Shown: positions 15,743-15,966 of the stretch, piece by piece
Position numbering within the stretch: the stretch's first letter is position 1
Layout: every line of letters begins with the position of its first letter
Source of the DNA: CAZUTO01 sp964623085
GTDB taxonomy: Bacteria; Pseudomonadota; Gammaproteobacteria; Pseudomonadales; GM7GCV1
Length of the DNA stretch: 15,966 bases
Assembly: GCA_964623085.1 (NCBI GenBank)
Contig: CAZUTO010000034.1
Location: 1 to 15,966, forward strand
Direction of reading: 5' to 3'
The notes under the pieces: model-generated
The model's input: only the letters and a program-made list of their open reading frames with translations
What the model was told of the DNA's origin: nothing
The model's database searches: none
Program-made: the position numbers and the translations under genes

Positions 15743-15818
15743 TGGCAGGCCAGGAGGGACTCGAACCCCCAACAGCCGGTTTTGGAGACCGGTGCTCTAC
15801 CAATTGAACTACTGGCCT
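15743..15818 (-). tRNA. trpT: tRNA-Trp (anticodon CCA)
   Basis: This is a 76-nt tRNA on the minus strand. The acceptor stem AGGCCAG pairs perfectly with CTGGCCT, followed by discriminator G and an encoded CCA end (15743-15745). The anticodon stem CCGGT/ACCGG holds the loop CTCCAAA, with anticodon CCA at 15783-15785, reading UGG tryptophan codons. The T arm contains GTTCGAG. It lies between tuf and secE, as in Pseudomonas. It is probably cut out of a tuf-tRNA-secE-nusG transcript or made from its own weak promoter. Confidence 0.97.
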
Positions 15819-15904
15819 AATTCCAACTTTGCTAACGCTCTATATAAACGACCGAAGCCGAGAGGCATTAACCTCTCGGCTTTCAGGACTGCTTTAGAGC
15901 TTAT
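15819..15904 (-). other. tuf-tRNA spacer with hairpin and TATATA box
   Basis: The minus strand has a strong inverted repeat, AGCCGAGAGG/CCTCTCGGCT with a 6-nt loop (15856-15881), which extends by at least one A-T pair. It resembles a terminator stem but is followed by CGGTCG and not by a T-run, so read-through into the tRNA is likely. TATATA (15841-15846) followed by GAGCG lies about 22 nt before the tRNA and could be a -10 box. No good -35 is present at 16-18 bp. Confidence 0.4.
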
Positions 15905-15966
15905 CTATTCAATAATCTTAGCAACGACTCCCGCACCTACAGTCCGACCACCTTCACGGATCGCGA
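15905..15966 (-). CDS. tuf: Elongation factor Tu, 3' end only (tufB position)
   Basis: The last 19 codons and the TAG stop of an EF-Tu gene enter from the right edge and read AIREGGRTVGAGVVAKIIE, the conserved C-terminus of domain III of EF-Tu. The tRNA-Trp and secE genes follow, which identifies this as the tufB position of the tufB-secE-nusG cluster. It is a separate copy from the EF-Tu start at the left edge and has the same orientation, so the two genes bracket the whole window. The rest of this copy is outside the window. Confidence 0.96.
   Translation of the reverse strand, partial: AIREGGRTVGAGVVAKIIE

Noticed and set aside
15728..15772. Upstream extension of secE by 15 codons
   Set aside because: The extra residues (GVRVPPGLPE) are a translation of the tRNA-Trp gene; the internal ATG at 15727 gives the normal SecE length.
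1..15966. Mobile element, CRISPR array or novel accessory system
   Set aside because: The whole window is accounted for by conserved housekeeping genes with short spacers; no transposase, integrase, spaced repeat array or unfamiliar gene was found.

Overview
The window is the core transcription/translation gene cluster of a gammaproteobacterium. Every gene lies on the minus strand, so in transcription order (right to left) it reads: 3' end of a first tuf gene, tRNA-Trp(CCA), secE, nusG, rplK, rplA, rplJ, rplL, rpoB, rpoC, rpsL, rpsG, fusA, and the 5' end of a second tuf gene. The order, the close resemblance of RpoB, RpoC, EF-G and S12 to Pseudomonas-type proteins as I remember them, and the tRNA-Trp between tuf and secE point to a Pseudomonas-like or marine gammaproteobacterium of moderate GC. 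I cannot place it to genus.

Right part (12.3-16.0 kb): the tail of EF-Tu is followed by a strong hairpin, a CCA-encoding tRNA-Trp, the translocon subunit gene secE only 15 nt after the tRNA, and nusG. Next come the L11-L1 pair (rplK and rplA abut with no spacer) and the L10-L12 pair. Each pair is preceded by a leader that probably carries the autoregulatory site of L1 or of L10(L12)4.

Middle (3.5-12.3 kb): rpoB and rpoC encode the two large RNA polymerase subunits. A textbook attenuator (10-bp stem plus T-run) and two further hairpins lie between rplL and rpoB. RpoB carries about 51 extra residues relative to E. coli just before a conserved LVDIRNGKG-type motif. RpoC starts at TTG and ends in an unusually acidic tail containing a short in-frame repeat.

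Left part (1-3.5 kb): the str operon follows rpoC directly. A near-consensus sigma-70 promoter with a GC-rich discriminator stands about 135 nt before rpsL, followed by a leader with three hairpins. rpsG and fusA are separated by what looks like a real intrinsic terminator, which is unexpected inside this operon. fusA starts at GTG and the next tuf begins at the left edge.

Functionally this is one growth-rate-controlled block: polymerase core, its elongation factor NusG, ribosomal stalk and decoding-site proteins, the elongation GTPases and a Sec translocon subunit. I saw no mobile element, CRISPR array or accessory system. The interest lies in regulatory structures and protein indels, not in a new system.
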